NCBI GenBank assembly: GCA_003222055.1
Contig: QHUT01000074.1
Span: 1 to 43,263, forward strand
DNA from: Gemmatimonadota bacterium
Lineage (GTDB): Bacteria > Gemmatimonadota > Gemmatimonadetes > Gemmatimonadales > GWC2-71-9
Direction: 5' to 3'
Length of the DNA: 43,263 nucleotides
Shown piece after piece: positions 7,859-15,486 of the stretch. The translations under genes were made by a program, and so were the position numbers. Numbering within the stretch: position 1 is the stretch's first letter; every line of letters starts with the position of its first letter. Below the pieces are notes generated by a model, which was given only the letters and a program-made list of their open reading frames with translations, had not been told where the DNA came from and did not search any database.

Positions 7859-8831
7859 GACCCCGCCCCTCACTCCCGTGCTCGTCGGTCCGACCGGCGT
7901 CGGCAAGACGGCGGTGGTCGCGGCGTGGGGGGCGCTCGAGCCCATCACGGTCGTCTCCGCGGACGCGCGCCAGGCGTACCGCGGCCTGGACATCGGGACC
8001 GCGAAGCCGCCGGGCGCGCTCCTGGCCCGCGTGCCGCACGTGGGCCTCGACGTGGTCGAGCCCGGCGAGCGCTACAGCGCGGGGCGATTCGCAAGCGACG
8101 CGGCGGCGTGGCTGGCCGGGATCCGCCGGGCCGGCCGCCAGCCGGTCGTGGTGGGCGGAACCGGGTTCTACGTGCGGGCGTTGGCGGAGGGACTGTTCCA
8201 CGAGCCGCCGCTCGAACCCGCTCGTCGCGAGCGGCTGCGCGCCTGGACGGCGCGATTGCCGGCCGCGCGGCTGGCGCATTGGGCGGCGCGCCTCGACCGC
8301 CGGTTCGCGGGGGGCGGGCGGCAGCGGGCGGCGCGTGCGATCGAGGTGGGGCTGCTCACGGGGCGCGGGCTGAGCTGGTGGCAGGAGCACGCGCGCGCGG
8401 TCGGCGCGATGCGTCCGTGGTACATTCATCTGACGCTGCCGCGCGATGCCCTCGAGCGGCGGATCGCCGAGCGGGTGGACGCGATGCTCGCGGCGGGGTT
8501 CGTCGACGAGGTCCGCCGCACCCTCGACCGGCCCGTCGGCCCGGACTCCCCGGGGCTGGACGGCGTGGGGTACCGCGAGGTGGTGGCCATGCTTGCGGGC
8601 CGGCTGCCGGAGCGGGGGCTGCGGGACGCGATCGTGGTGGCGACGCGCCGGTACGCGAAAAGACAAGAGACGTGGTTCCGAAATCAGCTGCGGGACGAGG
8701 GACGGGGGACGCGGGAGGGGTCGGTCTGGACACTCGATGCGGTGGAGGTGCCCGACGTGCTCGCTGCACGAATCGTAGATCGCTGGCACGCCGTTACCCG
8801 TCCCTCGTCCCCCATCCCCCGCCCCGTCTGA
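7845..8831 (+). CDS. miaA: tRNA dimethylallyltransferase MiaA
   Basis: MiaA adds a dimethylallyl group to the N6 of A37 in tRNAs that read codons beginning with U. The start is TTG at 7845, 14 nt inside mutL, with GGAG about 8 nt upstream, giving 328 residues. Visible motifs are the P-loop GPTGVGKT (about 14-21), DARQAYRGLDIGTAKP, where most homologues have D-S-x-Q, GGTGFYVRAL, and VGYREV. The last 30 or so residues are encoded by G/C-rich repeat sequence (8692-8720 and 8797-8829) and end in a proline/serine-rich tail unlikely to be conserved. The gene lies directly after mutL, a common pairing in bacteria. Confidence 0.95.
   Translation: MGDPETPPLTPVLVGPTGVGKTAVVAAWGALEPITVVSADARQAYRGLDIGTAKPPGALLARVPHVGLDVVEPGERYSAGRFASDAAAWLAGIRRAGRQPVVVGGTGFYVRALAEGLFHEPPLEPARRERLRAWTARLPAARLAHWAARLDRRFAGGGRQRAARAIEVGLLTGRGLSWWQEHARAVGAMRPWYIHLTLPRDALERRIAERVDAMLAAGFVDEVRRTLDRPVGPDSPGLDGVGYREVVAMLAGRLPERGLRDAIVVATRRYAKRQETWFRNQLRDEGRGTREGSVWTLDAVEVPDVLAARIVDRWHAVTRPSSPIPRPV
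8692..8829. repeat. Inverted GGGACGAGGGACGGG repeat at the 3' end of miaA
   Basis: The left arm (8692-8720) contains GGGACGAGGGACGGG followed by further GGGGAC-like units. The right arm (8797-8829) contains CCCGTCCCTCGTCCC, its exact 15-nt reverse complement, followed by degenerate C-rich units running to the miaA stop. Both arms are coding. The units resemble the G-rich tracts at 33981-34011 and 35578-35608. Confidence 0.78.
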
Positions 8832-8832
8832 C

Positions 8833-9960
8833 ATGAGAATCGGCATCACCTGCTACCCGACCTACGGCGGCTCCGGAGCCGTGGCCACGGAGCTGGGGCT
8901 CGAGCTCGCGCGCCGGGGGCACGAGATCCATTTCGTCTCCTACGCGAGTCCCTTCCGCCTGCGGGGCTACGCCGAGCGCGTGACGTTTCACGAAGTCACG
9001 CAGCCCGAGTACCCGCTGTTCGAGCAATCCTCCCCCTATGCCCTCGCGCTCGCGGTGAAGCAGCACGAGGTGGCGATGCGGGAGAACCTCGACATCATGC
9101 ACGTCCATTACGCCATCCCCCACGCGGCCACGGCGTGGCTCGCCAAGCAGATGCTGAAGGGACAGCAGGACCTGAAGATCGTCACGACCCTGCACGGTAC
9201 CGATATCACGCTGGTGGGCCAGGATCCTTCCTACTACACGCTCACCAAGTTCTCCATTGAGCAGTCGGACCGGGTGACGGCGGTGTCGGCGTTCCTGCGG
9301 GACGAAACCTATCGTGCCTTCGGGTGTGCGGGGTGTGACGTGGTGGTGATTCCGAATTTCATCGCGGCGTCGGAGTATCACCCGGCCGCGGACGCAAGTC
9401 CCCGGCGCTCGCTCGCCCCCTCCGGCCACAAGGTGCTGGTGCACGTGTCGAACTTCCGGCCGGTCAAGCGGGTGCGCGACGTGGTGCGGGTGTTCGCCGG
9501 GATCCGTCGGGAGCTCCCGGCCACCCTCGTCCTGGTGGGCGACGGGCCGGACCGCGATGCCGCCGAGCAGGAAACCGACCGCCTCAAGCTGCGGCGCGAC
9601 GTCCGCTTTTTCGGCAAAGTGGACAACGTGGCCGACATCCTGCGGGGCAGTGACCTGTTCCTGCTGCCCTCGGAGACGGAATCGTTCGGGCTCGCCGCGC
9701 TCGAAGCGATGGCGTGCGCCGTCCCTGTGCTCGCGAGCGCCGTGGGCGGTCTGGCCGAGGTGGTGGTGGACGGGGAGACGGGCTTTCTCACGCCTCCCCG
9801 GGATATCGACGCGATGATCGCCCACGGCGTGCGCGTATTGCGGGACGGGGCACTCCACGCCCGGCTCCGGGACGCGGCGAGCCGGCGGGCGCTCGACTTC
9901 ACCGCGGACCGCGTCGTGCCGCAGTACGAGCAGCTGTACCGGGACGTGCTCGGTGCTTGA
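8833..9960 (+). CDS. bshA: N-acetyl-alpha-D-glucosaminyl L-malate synthase BshA
   Basis: BshA catalyses the first step of bacillithiol synthesis, joining L-malate to GlcNAc from UDP-GlcNAc. The product is 375 residues, a GT-B glycosyltransferase of family GT4. Signature stretches are GITCYPTYGGSGAVATELG (3-21), the N-terminal YPLFEQ and HVHYAIPHA segments, LHGTDITLVG, IPNFI, and the nucleotide-sugar motif SETESFGLAALEAMA. The BshA-specific N-terminus makes this assignment firmer than a generic glycosyltransferase call. It starts with ATG one base after the miaA stop. bshB and bshC are not in this window. Confidence 0.93.
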   Translation: MRIGITCYPTYGGSGAVATELGLELARRGHEIHFVSYASPFRLRGYAERVTFHEVTQPEYPLFEQSSPYALALAVKQHEVAMRENLDIMHVHYAIPHAATAWLAKQMLKGQQDLKIVTTLHGTDITLVGQDPSYYTLTKFSIEQSDRVTAVSAFLRDETYRAFGCAGCDVVVIPNFIAASEYHPAADASPRRSLAPSGHKVLVHVSNFRPVKRVRDVVRVFAGIRRELPATLVLVGDGPDRDAAEQETDRLKLRRDVRFFGKVDNVADILRGSDLFLLPSETESFGLAALEAMACAVPVLASAVGGLAEVVVDGETGFLTPPRDIDAMIAHGVRVLRDGALHARLRDAASRRALDFTADRVVPQYEQLYRDVLGA

Positions 9961-10777
9961 CGTGCTGCGGCTCGTCCGCGTCCACAATCTGCTGCTCGCC
10001 GCGCTCGGCGTTCTCGCCGGCGGCTGGATCGCGCTCGGCGCTCTCGCCACGCCGCGCGTCCTGTGGTTCGCAAGCCTCGCGGCCATTGGCTTCGGAGCGG
10101 CAGGCAACGCGCTCAACGACATCTGGGACCGCGCGGGAGACCGCGTGAACCGGCCCCGCGGCGAGCGCCCGCTCGCCGCCGGTCGCCTCACGCGCGGGAC
10201 GGCGGACCTGTGCGTCGTGGCCGGCGCGGTGGCGGGTCTGGCGGCGGCGGCGCTCGTCAACGGCGGCGCCGTCCTGGTGGGCGCCGCCGCGCTGGTGGTG
10301 ATGATCGCCTACTCGCCGCTGCTCAAGCGCCGCGGCCTCCCCGGGAACCTCGCGGTGGCGCTCGTCGCGGGACTGCCGCTCCTGTACGGAGCCATCGCCG
10401 TGGATCGGCCCGCCGCGGGCCTCGTTCCCTGGACGCTCGCGGCGTGGTTGCACCTGGTGCGTGAGATCGTGAAGGACCTGGACGACCAGGCCGGGGATGC
10501 CGCGCTGGGCCGGCGCACGCTGCCGCTCGTGCTCGGGCCCCGGCGGGCGGGCGTCGTCGCGGCTGTCTTGGCGGCGGCATTCGTGCCGCTCTCCCTGGCG
10601 CTGCCGGCGCAGGCCCACTATGGCGGCGCATACTTCCTCATCGCGCTGTTCGCCCAGCTCGCGGTGCTCGCGGTCGCGAGCCGGCTGTTCGCCGGGCACG
10701 GCGCTCGGAACAGTCTGCTACTCAAAGGAGCGATGCTCGTGGGGATCGTGGCGCTCGTCGCGGGAAGGGTAACATGA
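9953..10777 (+). CDS. UbiA-family prenyltransferase
   Basis: The product is 274 residues, an integral membrane protein with about eight or nine hydrophobic helices. Both aspartate-rich motifs of UbiA prenyltransferases are present: NDIWDRAGD near residue 60 and KDLDDQAGDAALGRRT near residue 175. The next loop after the first motif (RPRGERPLAAGRLT) is also family-typical. The sequence style resembles bacterial geranylgeranylglycerol-phosphate geranylgeranyltransferase-like proteins, but the acceptor cannot be fixed from sequence alone. The GTG start lies 8 nt inside bshA, and the stop overlaps the uppP start as ATGA. Confidence 0.85.
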   Translation: MLDVLRLVRVHNLLLAALGVLAGGWIALGALATPRVLWFASLAAIGFGAAGNALNDIWDRAGDRVNRPRGERPLAAGRLTRGTADLCVVAGAVAGLAAAALVNGGAVLVGAAALVVMIAYSPLLKRRGLPGNLAVALVAGLPLLYGAIAVDRPAAGLVPWTLAAWLHLVREIVKDLDDQAGDAALGRRTLPLVLGPRRAGVVAAVLAAAFVPLSLALPAQAHYGGAYFLIALFAQLAVLAVASRLFAGHGARNSLLLKGAMLVGIVALVAGRVT

Positions 10778-11556
10778 CTCTGTGGCAGGGGATCGTACTG
10801 GGACTGGTGCAGGGCCTCACGGAGTTCCTCCCGGTGTCGAGCTCCGGGCACCTGCGGGTGCTCGAGGTGGCGACCGGCGTGCACACGCCGGGCGTCTTCG
10901 TGGAAGTCGCCCTTCACGTCGCGACGCTCGGGTCGGTGCTCGTGGTGTACGGCGCGCGGCTGTGGGCGATCGGGCGCGGTGTCGTGGCGCGACGCCCGGA
11001 CGACCTGCGCACCGCCGGGCTGCTCGTGCTCGCCACGCTGCCGGCTGGCGTCATCGGGGTCGCGTTCCACCGGCAGGTCGAGGCGGCGGCGTCGCTGCTG
11101 CTGGTGGGGACGGGCTTCCTGGTGACCGGGCTCATGAACTGGTCGACGCGGCGCCTCGCCGGCGGCCGCCCGGAGCCCACGGTCGGCGCGGCGGTGGGGA
11201 TCGGCTTGGCACAGGCGCTGGCGGCCTTGTTTCGGGGTGTCTCGCGCTCGGGCTCTACCGTGTGCGCCGCGCTGTGGGGCGGTCTCGGCCCCGCGGCGGC
11301 GGCCGAATTCAGCTTCCTCCTCGCCGTTCCCGTGATCACGGGGGCGGCGCTGGTTGAGGGGCGTCACATGGTCGTGAGCGTCGCCGCCGTCGGGGCCGTG
11401 CCCCTCGCGGTGAGCTTTGCGCTCGCGTTCGCGAGCGGGATCTGGTCGATCCGGTTTCTCGTCGCGCTGCTCCAACGTGGCCGCTTTTATCGTTTTGCGC
11501 CTTACAACTGGACGGTCGGCGTGCTGACGATCGTCTACGCCCTGTGGCGCGGTTAG
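10774..11556 (+). CDS. uppP: Undecaprenyl-diphosphatase UppP (BacA family)
   Basis: UppP dephosphorylates undecaprenyl diphosphate to recycle the lipid carrier for peptidoglycan and other wall polymers. The 260-residue membrane protein shows the two family motifs: GLVQGLTEFLPVSSSGHL at the N-terminus, with the catalytic glutamate, and FRGVSRSGST near residue 155. About seven or eight membrane helices are visible. It starts with ATG overlapping the UbiA stop and its end overlaps the GTG start of birA by 13 nt. Next to a UbiA prenyltransferase the pair suggests an isoprenoid-lipid theme, but that is only context. Confidence 0.94.
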   Translation: MTLWQGIVLGLVQGLTEFLPVSSSGHLRVLEVATGVHTPGVFVEVALHVATLGSVLVVYGARLWAIGRGVVARRPDDLRTAGLLVLATLPAGVIGVAFHRQVEAAASLLLVGTGFLVTGLMNWSTRRLAGGRPEPTVGAAVGIGLAQALAALFRGVSRSGSTVCAALWGGLGPAAAAEFSFLLAVPVITGAALVEGRHMVVSVAAVGAVPLAVSFALAFASGIWSIRFLVALLQRGRFYRFAPYNWTVGVLTIVYALWRG

Positions 11557-12302
11557 CGCTCGACGGCGTTCCCGCCGCCGATCTCGCCCTGCGCTGGGGC
11601 GTCCCGCAATGCGGCTTGTTCCGCCAGCTCGGCTCGACGCTCGACGCGCTCCACGACCTGGGCGCGCAGGGCGCGGCTGTGGGCACCGCCGTGATCGCGG
11701 AGGAGCAGACCGCGGGCCGGGGCCGCGACGGGAGAACCTGGCACTCGCCCGCCGGCGGCGTGTGGCTCGGCGTGCTGCTGCGTCCCGCGCGCGTCGAGCT
11801 GGGCGTGATGTCCGTGCGCGTCGGACTCGCGGTAGCGGACGCGGTCGATGCGCTGCTGGGACGTCCCGAGGTCCGTCTCAAATGGCCCAACGACGTGCTG
11901 CTCGCGGAGCGCAAGCTCGGCGGTATCCTGTGCGAGGGGCGCTGGCAAGGCGAGGCACTGCAATGGCTGGCGGTGGGGGTGGGCGTAAACGTGTGCAACC
12001 CAATCCCCGGCGCCGTGGCCCGCCACGCGGTGGCGCTCGCCGAATGGCTCCCCGCGGTGCGCCGCATCGACCTGCTGGATCGCCTGGTGCCGGCGCTCGC
12101 GCGGCTGACGGGAGCGACCGGTGTGGCCGCGCTCTCCGAGCGCGAGTGTGCGGCATTCGCGGCGCGCGATTGGCTGCTCGGCCGTCAGCTGCGCGCGCCC
12201 GCTGCGGGGCGGGCGCGCGGCCTCCGCCCCGACGGCGCGCTGCTCGTTGATCTCGGGGCGGCGACCATCGCGGTGCGGGAGGGACATGTGGAGCTAGCCT
12301 AG
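11544..12302 (+). CDS. birA: Biotin-[acetyl-CoA-carboxylase] ligase BirA, no HTH domain
   Basis: The product is 252 residues and starts with GTG inside the end of uppP. It shows the biotin-ligase core: EEQTAGRGRDGRTWHSPAGG with the biotinyl-AMP-binding GRGR loop, KWPNDVLL, RKLGGIL, and VGVGVNV. The C-terminal SH3-like domain is present but short. There is no N-terminal winged helix, so this is the monofunctional type that only attaches biotin to acetyl-CoA carboxylase and does not repress biotin genes. birA followed by coaX is a common order; here a reverse-strand gene separates them. Confidence 0.93.
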   Translation: MARLALDGVPAADLALRWGVPQCGLFRQLGSTLDALHDLGAQGAAVGTAVIAEEQTAGRGRDGRTWHSPAGGVWLGVLLRPARVELGVMSVRVGLAVADAVDALLGRPEVRLKWPNDVLLAERKLGGILCEGRWQGEALQWLAVGVGVNVCNPIPGAVARHAVALAEWLPAVRRIDLLDRLVPALARLTGATGVAALSERECAAFAARDWLLGRQLRAPAAGRARGLRPDGALLVDLGAATIAVREGHVELA

Positions 12303-12308
12303 AAGGCC

Positions 12309-12671
12309 TTACCGCCCTCGGGCGCCTAGCGACCTATACAGTCGCCACGTCAGAAACCCCGCGCGTCTTCGCAGATCCTCCAACGTTTCCCACTGTCCGC
12401 TCGACAGCATCTTGAGTTCTCGTGCGACGCGAAACGCGTACCCGAGTTCCGCCAACGAACCGATGGAGATGTCGAGAAACCGCCGATACTCTAGCGCCCC
12501 GTGTTTAGCTGATCCCTCGACGATGTTCGCGGCAGCCGAAAACGCAGCCCGTCGCGTCTGGGATGTCAACCCGTAGAGCTCCTCTCTCGGGAACGACCTC
12601 GTCGCCCGGTAAGTCTCAAGCACGAGCTTGTGACACTCCTGCCATGCTTTGAGTCGCTCATAGGGTGGCAT
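12309..12671 (-). CDS. Four-helix-bundle protein (23S rRNA intervening-sequence type)
   Basis: The product is about 120 residues and begins PPYERLKAWQECHKLV, with the family hallmarks YGLTSQTRRAAFSAAANIVEG and a later SLAELGYAFRVARELK. These match the small four-helix-bundle proteins first found encoded in intervening sequences of 23S rRNA and since found as free-standing genes; their function is unknown. I chose ATG 12671 because the family begins at the PPYERLK region; a TTG at 12680 would add three residues. The local base composition is visibly less GC-rich than its neighbours, and the gene is alone on the reverse strand between birA and coaX, both suggesting acquisition. Confidence 0.9.
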   Translation of the reverse strand: MPPYERLKAWQECHKLVLETYRATRSFPREELYGLTSQTRRAAFSAAANIVEGSAKHGALEYRRFLDISIGSLAELGYAFRVARELKMLSSGQWETLEDLRRRAGFLTWRLYRSLGARGR

Positions 12672-12760
12672 GCTTACCAACGTACCGTGAGTATTCCGGA
12701 CGGTCGCATCATTTCATTGCAAGTGGTGCCCAAAAAACGCGGTCAGACGTGATCTGGCGC

Positions 12761-12800
12761 CCTCTACCGCCCTCTACCATCCTCTACCGCCCTCTAGCAT
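12761..12800 (+). repeat. Four tandem decamers CCTCTACCGC upstream of coaX
   Basis: Four exact-length 10-nt units run head to tail: CCTCTACCGC, CCTCTACCAT, CCTCTACCGC and CCTCTAGCAT. The last unit contains TAGCAT (12795-12800), 11 nt before the coaX ATG, which could serve as a -10 box. The array would then fill the -35 region, so copy number could influence expression; that is inference. Confidence 0.75.
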
Positions 12801-12811
12801 CTTCTTGCCCC

Positions 12812-13591
12812 ATGCTCCTCGCCATCAACATCAACAACACGGAAACCAAAGTTGGTCTGTTCCGGGGTGACAGCCTCGAGTCCCACTGGCGGCTGACCAC
12901 CACCCCGCAGCGCACGCCGGACGAGTGGGCGTCGACCCTCACGTCGTACCTCGCCCAGGCGGGGCGTTCCACCCAGGAGGTCCGCGCGGCGATCGTCGCG
13001 TCCGTGGTGCCGCCCGTGACGCAGGGGTTGTGCGAAGCGGTGGAGCGCGCGACGACGGTGGCACCCGCGGTGGTGGACGGCCGCTCCAAGCTGCCCATCA
13101 CCCTCGACGTCGAAGAGCCGCTGCAGGTCGGCGCGGACCGCATCCTCAACACCCTCGCCGCCGCGCAGCTGTTCCACCGCGACACCATCGTCGTCGACTT
13201 CGGCACGGCCACGACCTTCGATTGCATCACCGCGGACGGGCACTTTCTGGGCGGCGTGATCATGCCCGGGATCCGCACGGCCTCGGACGCGCTCATCCGG
13301 GGTACCGCCAAGCTACCCGCCACCGATCTCGCCCCGCCGACACGCACGATCGGGCGGCGCACCGACGAGGCGATCCGCGCGGGCGTGCTGCTCGGCACGG
13401 CCGACGCGGTCGACGGTCTGGTCCGCCGCATCAAGGCCGAGTGGCCGAACGGCAAGGCTCCCCACGTGATCGCCACCGGCGGTCTGGCGAGCCTGGTCGC
13501 GCCGCTGGCGCGGGAGATCGAGGCCGTGCATCCGGACCTGACCCTCACGGGACTGCGGATCGCAGCCGGGGCGCTCGGGCTGAAGTGGTAG
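12812..13591 (+). CDS. coaX: Type III pantothenate kinase CoaX
   Basis: CoaX phosphorylates pantothenate in the first step of coenzyme A synthesis and belongs to the ASKHA fold. The product is 259 residues from ATG 12812. Motifs are ININNTETKVGLFRG at the N-terminus (phosphate-binding loop), GADRILNTLAAAQL, the second phosphate motif VDFGTATTFDCI, and FLGGVIMPGI. Length and motifs match the bacterial family. There is no clear Shine-Dalgarno sequence; a TAGCAT box 11 nt upstream suggests a very short or absent leader. Confidence 0.94.
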   Translation: MLLAININNTETKVGLFRGDSLESHWRLTTTPQRTPDEWASTLTSYLAQAGRSTQEVRAAIVASVVPPVTQGLCEAVERATTVAPAVVDGRSKLPITLDVEEPLQVGADRILNTLAAAQLFHRDTIVVDFGTATTFDCITADGHFLGGVIMPGIRTASDALIRGTAKLPATDLAPPTRTIGRRTDEAIRAGVLLGTADAVDGLVRRIKAEWPNGKAPHVIATGGLASLVAPLAREIEAVHPDLTLTGLRIAAGALGLKW

Positions 13592-14505
13592 CCGACGCCC
13601 GGGCGCTCACCTTCTGGCGCCGCTGGGGCTACCGGCTGCTGCCGGGGGACCTGTTCTCCTACGTGCTGCACCTGCGCCCCGCCGAGTGGCCCATCATGGC
13701 GGGGCATACCATGGTCGGCTACGTCCTTGCGGTGGGTTTCTCCGGCCTGGTGCGTGGTGCGCGGTTGTGGCAGGCGCTGGGCGGCCTCGCGATCTGGGTG
13801 GTCTTGCTCAACGGCGGCACGCTGGCCATCAACTCCGTCTTCGACAAGGACGAGGGCGACATCGGCTACCTGCACGCGCCACCGCCGATACCGCGGCACC
13901 TCCTCGCCTTCAGCGCGGTGCTGCTCGCCGGCGGTCAGCTGCTGAGCTTCGCGCTCCCGCCCGCCTTCCGGATCGATTACGCGATCTGTCTCGTGCTCTC
14001 GATTCTCTATTCCGTACCGCCGTTCCGGTTCAAGGCGGTGGCCGGTGTGGACTGGGTGATCAACATGTGGGGCTTCGGGACGCTCACGCCGTTCGCCGCG
14101 TGGGCCGCCACCGGCCGGCCGCTCGACATGGGGCACGCACTCGTCCTGCTCGGCTTCTGCCCGCTGTTTGCGGGGCTCTATCCGCTCACCCAGCTGTATC
14201 AGATGGACGAAGATCGCCGCCGCGGCGATCGCACCCTCGCGCTCATGCTCGGGATGCGCGCCAGCCTGGCCGTGGCGATCGCGTGCACCGTGCTGGCGTT
14301 CGCGCTGTTCGCTTGGGCCGCGGCGTTGTTGTGGGTGCGCGCGTGGCTGCTGGTCGTGCCGCTGATCATGTGGCTCGCGCTGCTCGGGCCTTGGTACGCA
14401 CGCCGCGACGCGCTGTCGGCCGTGGCCCAGCAACGCGGCATGTACCGGGCGCTCGGCGTATGGGCCATCACCGATCTCGTGGTGCTGTTGGTGTTTGCCC
14501 GGTGA
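13585..14505 (+). CDS. UbiA-like prenyltransferase family membrane protein
   Basis: The product is 306 residues if the GTG at 13585, inside the end of coaX, is used. After a soluble N-terminal stretch of about 45 residues there are eight or nine hydrophobic helices. Two acidic motifs sit where UbiA enzymes bind prenyl diphosphate: NSVFDKDEGD and YQMDEDRRRGDRT. They deviate slightly from the usual N-D-x-x-D-x-x-x-D, so the substrate is unclear. It is the second UbiA-type protein in the window but little like the one at 9953 outside the motifs. Downstream lies a separate promoter at 14495-14524. Confidence 0.78.
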   Translation: MVADARALTFWRRWGYRLLPGDLFSYVLHLRPAEWPIMAGHTMVGYVLAVGFSGLVRGARLWQALGGLAIWVVLLNGGTLAINSVFDKDEGDIGYLHAPPPIPRHLLAFSAVLLAGGQLLSFALPPAFRIDYAICLVLSILYSVPPFRFKAVAGVDWVINMWGFGTLTPFAAWAATGRPLDMGHALVLLGFCPLFAGLYPLTQLYQMDEDRRRGDRTLALMLGMRASLAVAIACTVLAFALFAWAAALLWVRAWLLVVPLIMWLALLGPWYARRDALSAVAQQRGMYRALGVWAITDLVVLLVFAR

Positions 14506-14524
14506 GAGACCAGGCGCTTAGATT
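14495..14524 (+). promoter_or_regulatory. Predicted promoter TTGCCC-N18-TAGATT
   Basis: A -35-like TTGCCC (14495-14500) and a -10-like TAGATT (14519-14524) are spaced by 18 nt, ending about 45 nt before ATG 14570. The implied leader of about 40 nt includes GAAGGAG at 14554-14560. This contrasts with the leaderless-looking promoters elsewhere in the window. Confidence 0.5.
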
Positions 14525-14569
14525 TCCGCCAGGCCAGCTCCACCCCGCTGCTTGAAGGAGACGCGACGC

Positions 14570-15184
14570 ATGTCGGCCACGGCGGCACCCGCTCCGGACC
14601 GTTCGGACTTCCGCACCGTCACGATGGGCGGTGTGTTGATAGGCGTCGTGACGGGCGTTGCCGTCGTGCTCGTCGTTGCCGCGTCGCGCACGCTCACGGC
14701 TGGCGTCGCGGTGGGTGGCGTGCAGGCCCTGGTGGTGCTCGCGGCGGGAGTCGTGGTTGCCTTTCTTCCGGCGCAGTGGACCGCGGCGCGAGGGACCGAG
14801 GGCATCGCCGGCGCCGCCGCGGTGGGCCTGGTGGGTACGGTCGTATTCAGCGCGATCGACATTGTGCTGCTCCGGCCCTTCAAGGCGTACCCCTGGACGT
14901 GGGATGCAATCGGCGGCGGCAGCACCTGGTGGTATCTCCCGGTGTGGTGGATGCTGGGCACCTTCCTCGCCTGGATGGGCGGCATCGTGACGGCGGGCCA
15001 GGCCGCCCGGGGAGCAGAGCAGGCGACACTCGGCCGCTGCGCCTTGCCCGCCGTCGCCGGCGCGCTCGTCGTGGCGGCGATCGCCCGGCTCGCCCTCGCC
15101 GTCTCGCTCCCCGCCGTCACGGGCGGCGCGTTCACCATCGTCGTCGCGGCGCTCGGCCTCGTCGCCCTCACCCGCAAGGGATAG
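14570..15184 (+). CDS. Multi-pass membrane protein, unknown function
   Basis: I recognise no family. The start is ATG 14570, preceded by a strong GAAGGAG at 14554-14560 with 9-nt spacing; an upstream TTG at 14552 lies before that site and is unlikely. The product is 204 residues with about five or six hydrophobic helices (GGVLIGVVTGVAVVLVVA, VVLAAGVVVAFLP, AAAVGLVGTVVFSAIDIVLL and others) and a tryptophan-rich loop TWDAIGGGSTWWYLPVWW. The helix pattern resembles Yip1/YIP-type small membrane proteins only loosely. The next gene starts 17 nt after its stop, suggesting co-transcription. Confidence 0.75.
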   Translation: MSATAAPAPDRSDFRTVTMGGVLIGVVTGVAVVLVVAASRTLTAGVAVGGVQALVVLAAGVVVAFLPAQWTAARGTEGIAGAAAVGLVGTVVFSAIDIVLLRPFKAYPWTWDAIGGGSTWWYLPVWWMLGTFLAWMGGIVTAGQAARGAEQATLGRCALPAVAGALVVAAIARLALAVSLPAVTGGAFTIVVAALGLVALTRKG

Positions 15185-15201
15185 CGGGTCGGACGGGCGA
15201 C

Positions 15202-15486
15202 GTGCCCCGCTGGCTCGCCCATCTCCTGGTCGCCGTTGGGTGGCTGCTCACGCCGGTGCTGGCATGGGCCGCGTCCTACGTGGGGCTCTGGGCCGGCGCA
15301 CTGCTCGCTACCCGGTTCACCAATCCCCTGACGATGCTCGGTGTGGCCGGTGCCGCCGCCGCGCTGTGCGGGTTCACGTCCCTGGCCATCTGGGTGCGCT
15401 TCATGCGCCGGGTGCCGCATCTGTTGTCGCATCACATGGCGCCGCGCGCGTCGGAGGAGCACCGCGCTGTTGCGGCCGCTGACTGA
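15202..15486 (+). CDS. Small two-helix membrane protein, unknown function
   Basis: The product is 94 residues from GTG 15202. Two hydrophobic segments are visible (LAHLLVAVGWLLTPVLAWAA and MLGVAGAAAALCGFTSLAIW), followed by a basic, histidine-rich C-terminus. There is no recognisable family. It lies 17 nt after the previous membrane protein, and the start of the NlpC/P60 gene lies within its last codons, so it appears to be part of the same transcript. A long overlapping frame makes the coding call less certain than for its neighbours. Confidence 0.6.
   Translation: MPRWLAHLLVAVGWLLTPVLAWAASYVGLWAGALLATRFTNPLTMLGVAGAAAALCGFTSLAIWVRFMRRVPHLLSHHMAPRASEEHRAVAAAD

Noticed and set aside
12303-12680. 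A 23S rRNA intervening sequence or rRNA fragment around the four-helix gene
   Set aside because: No rRNA-like sequence flanks the gene; birA and coaX are on either side.
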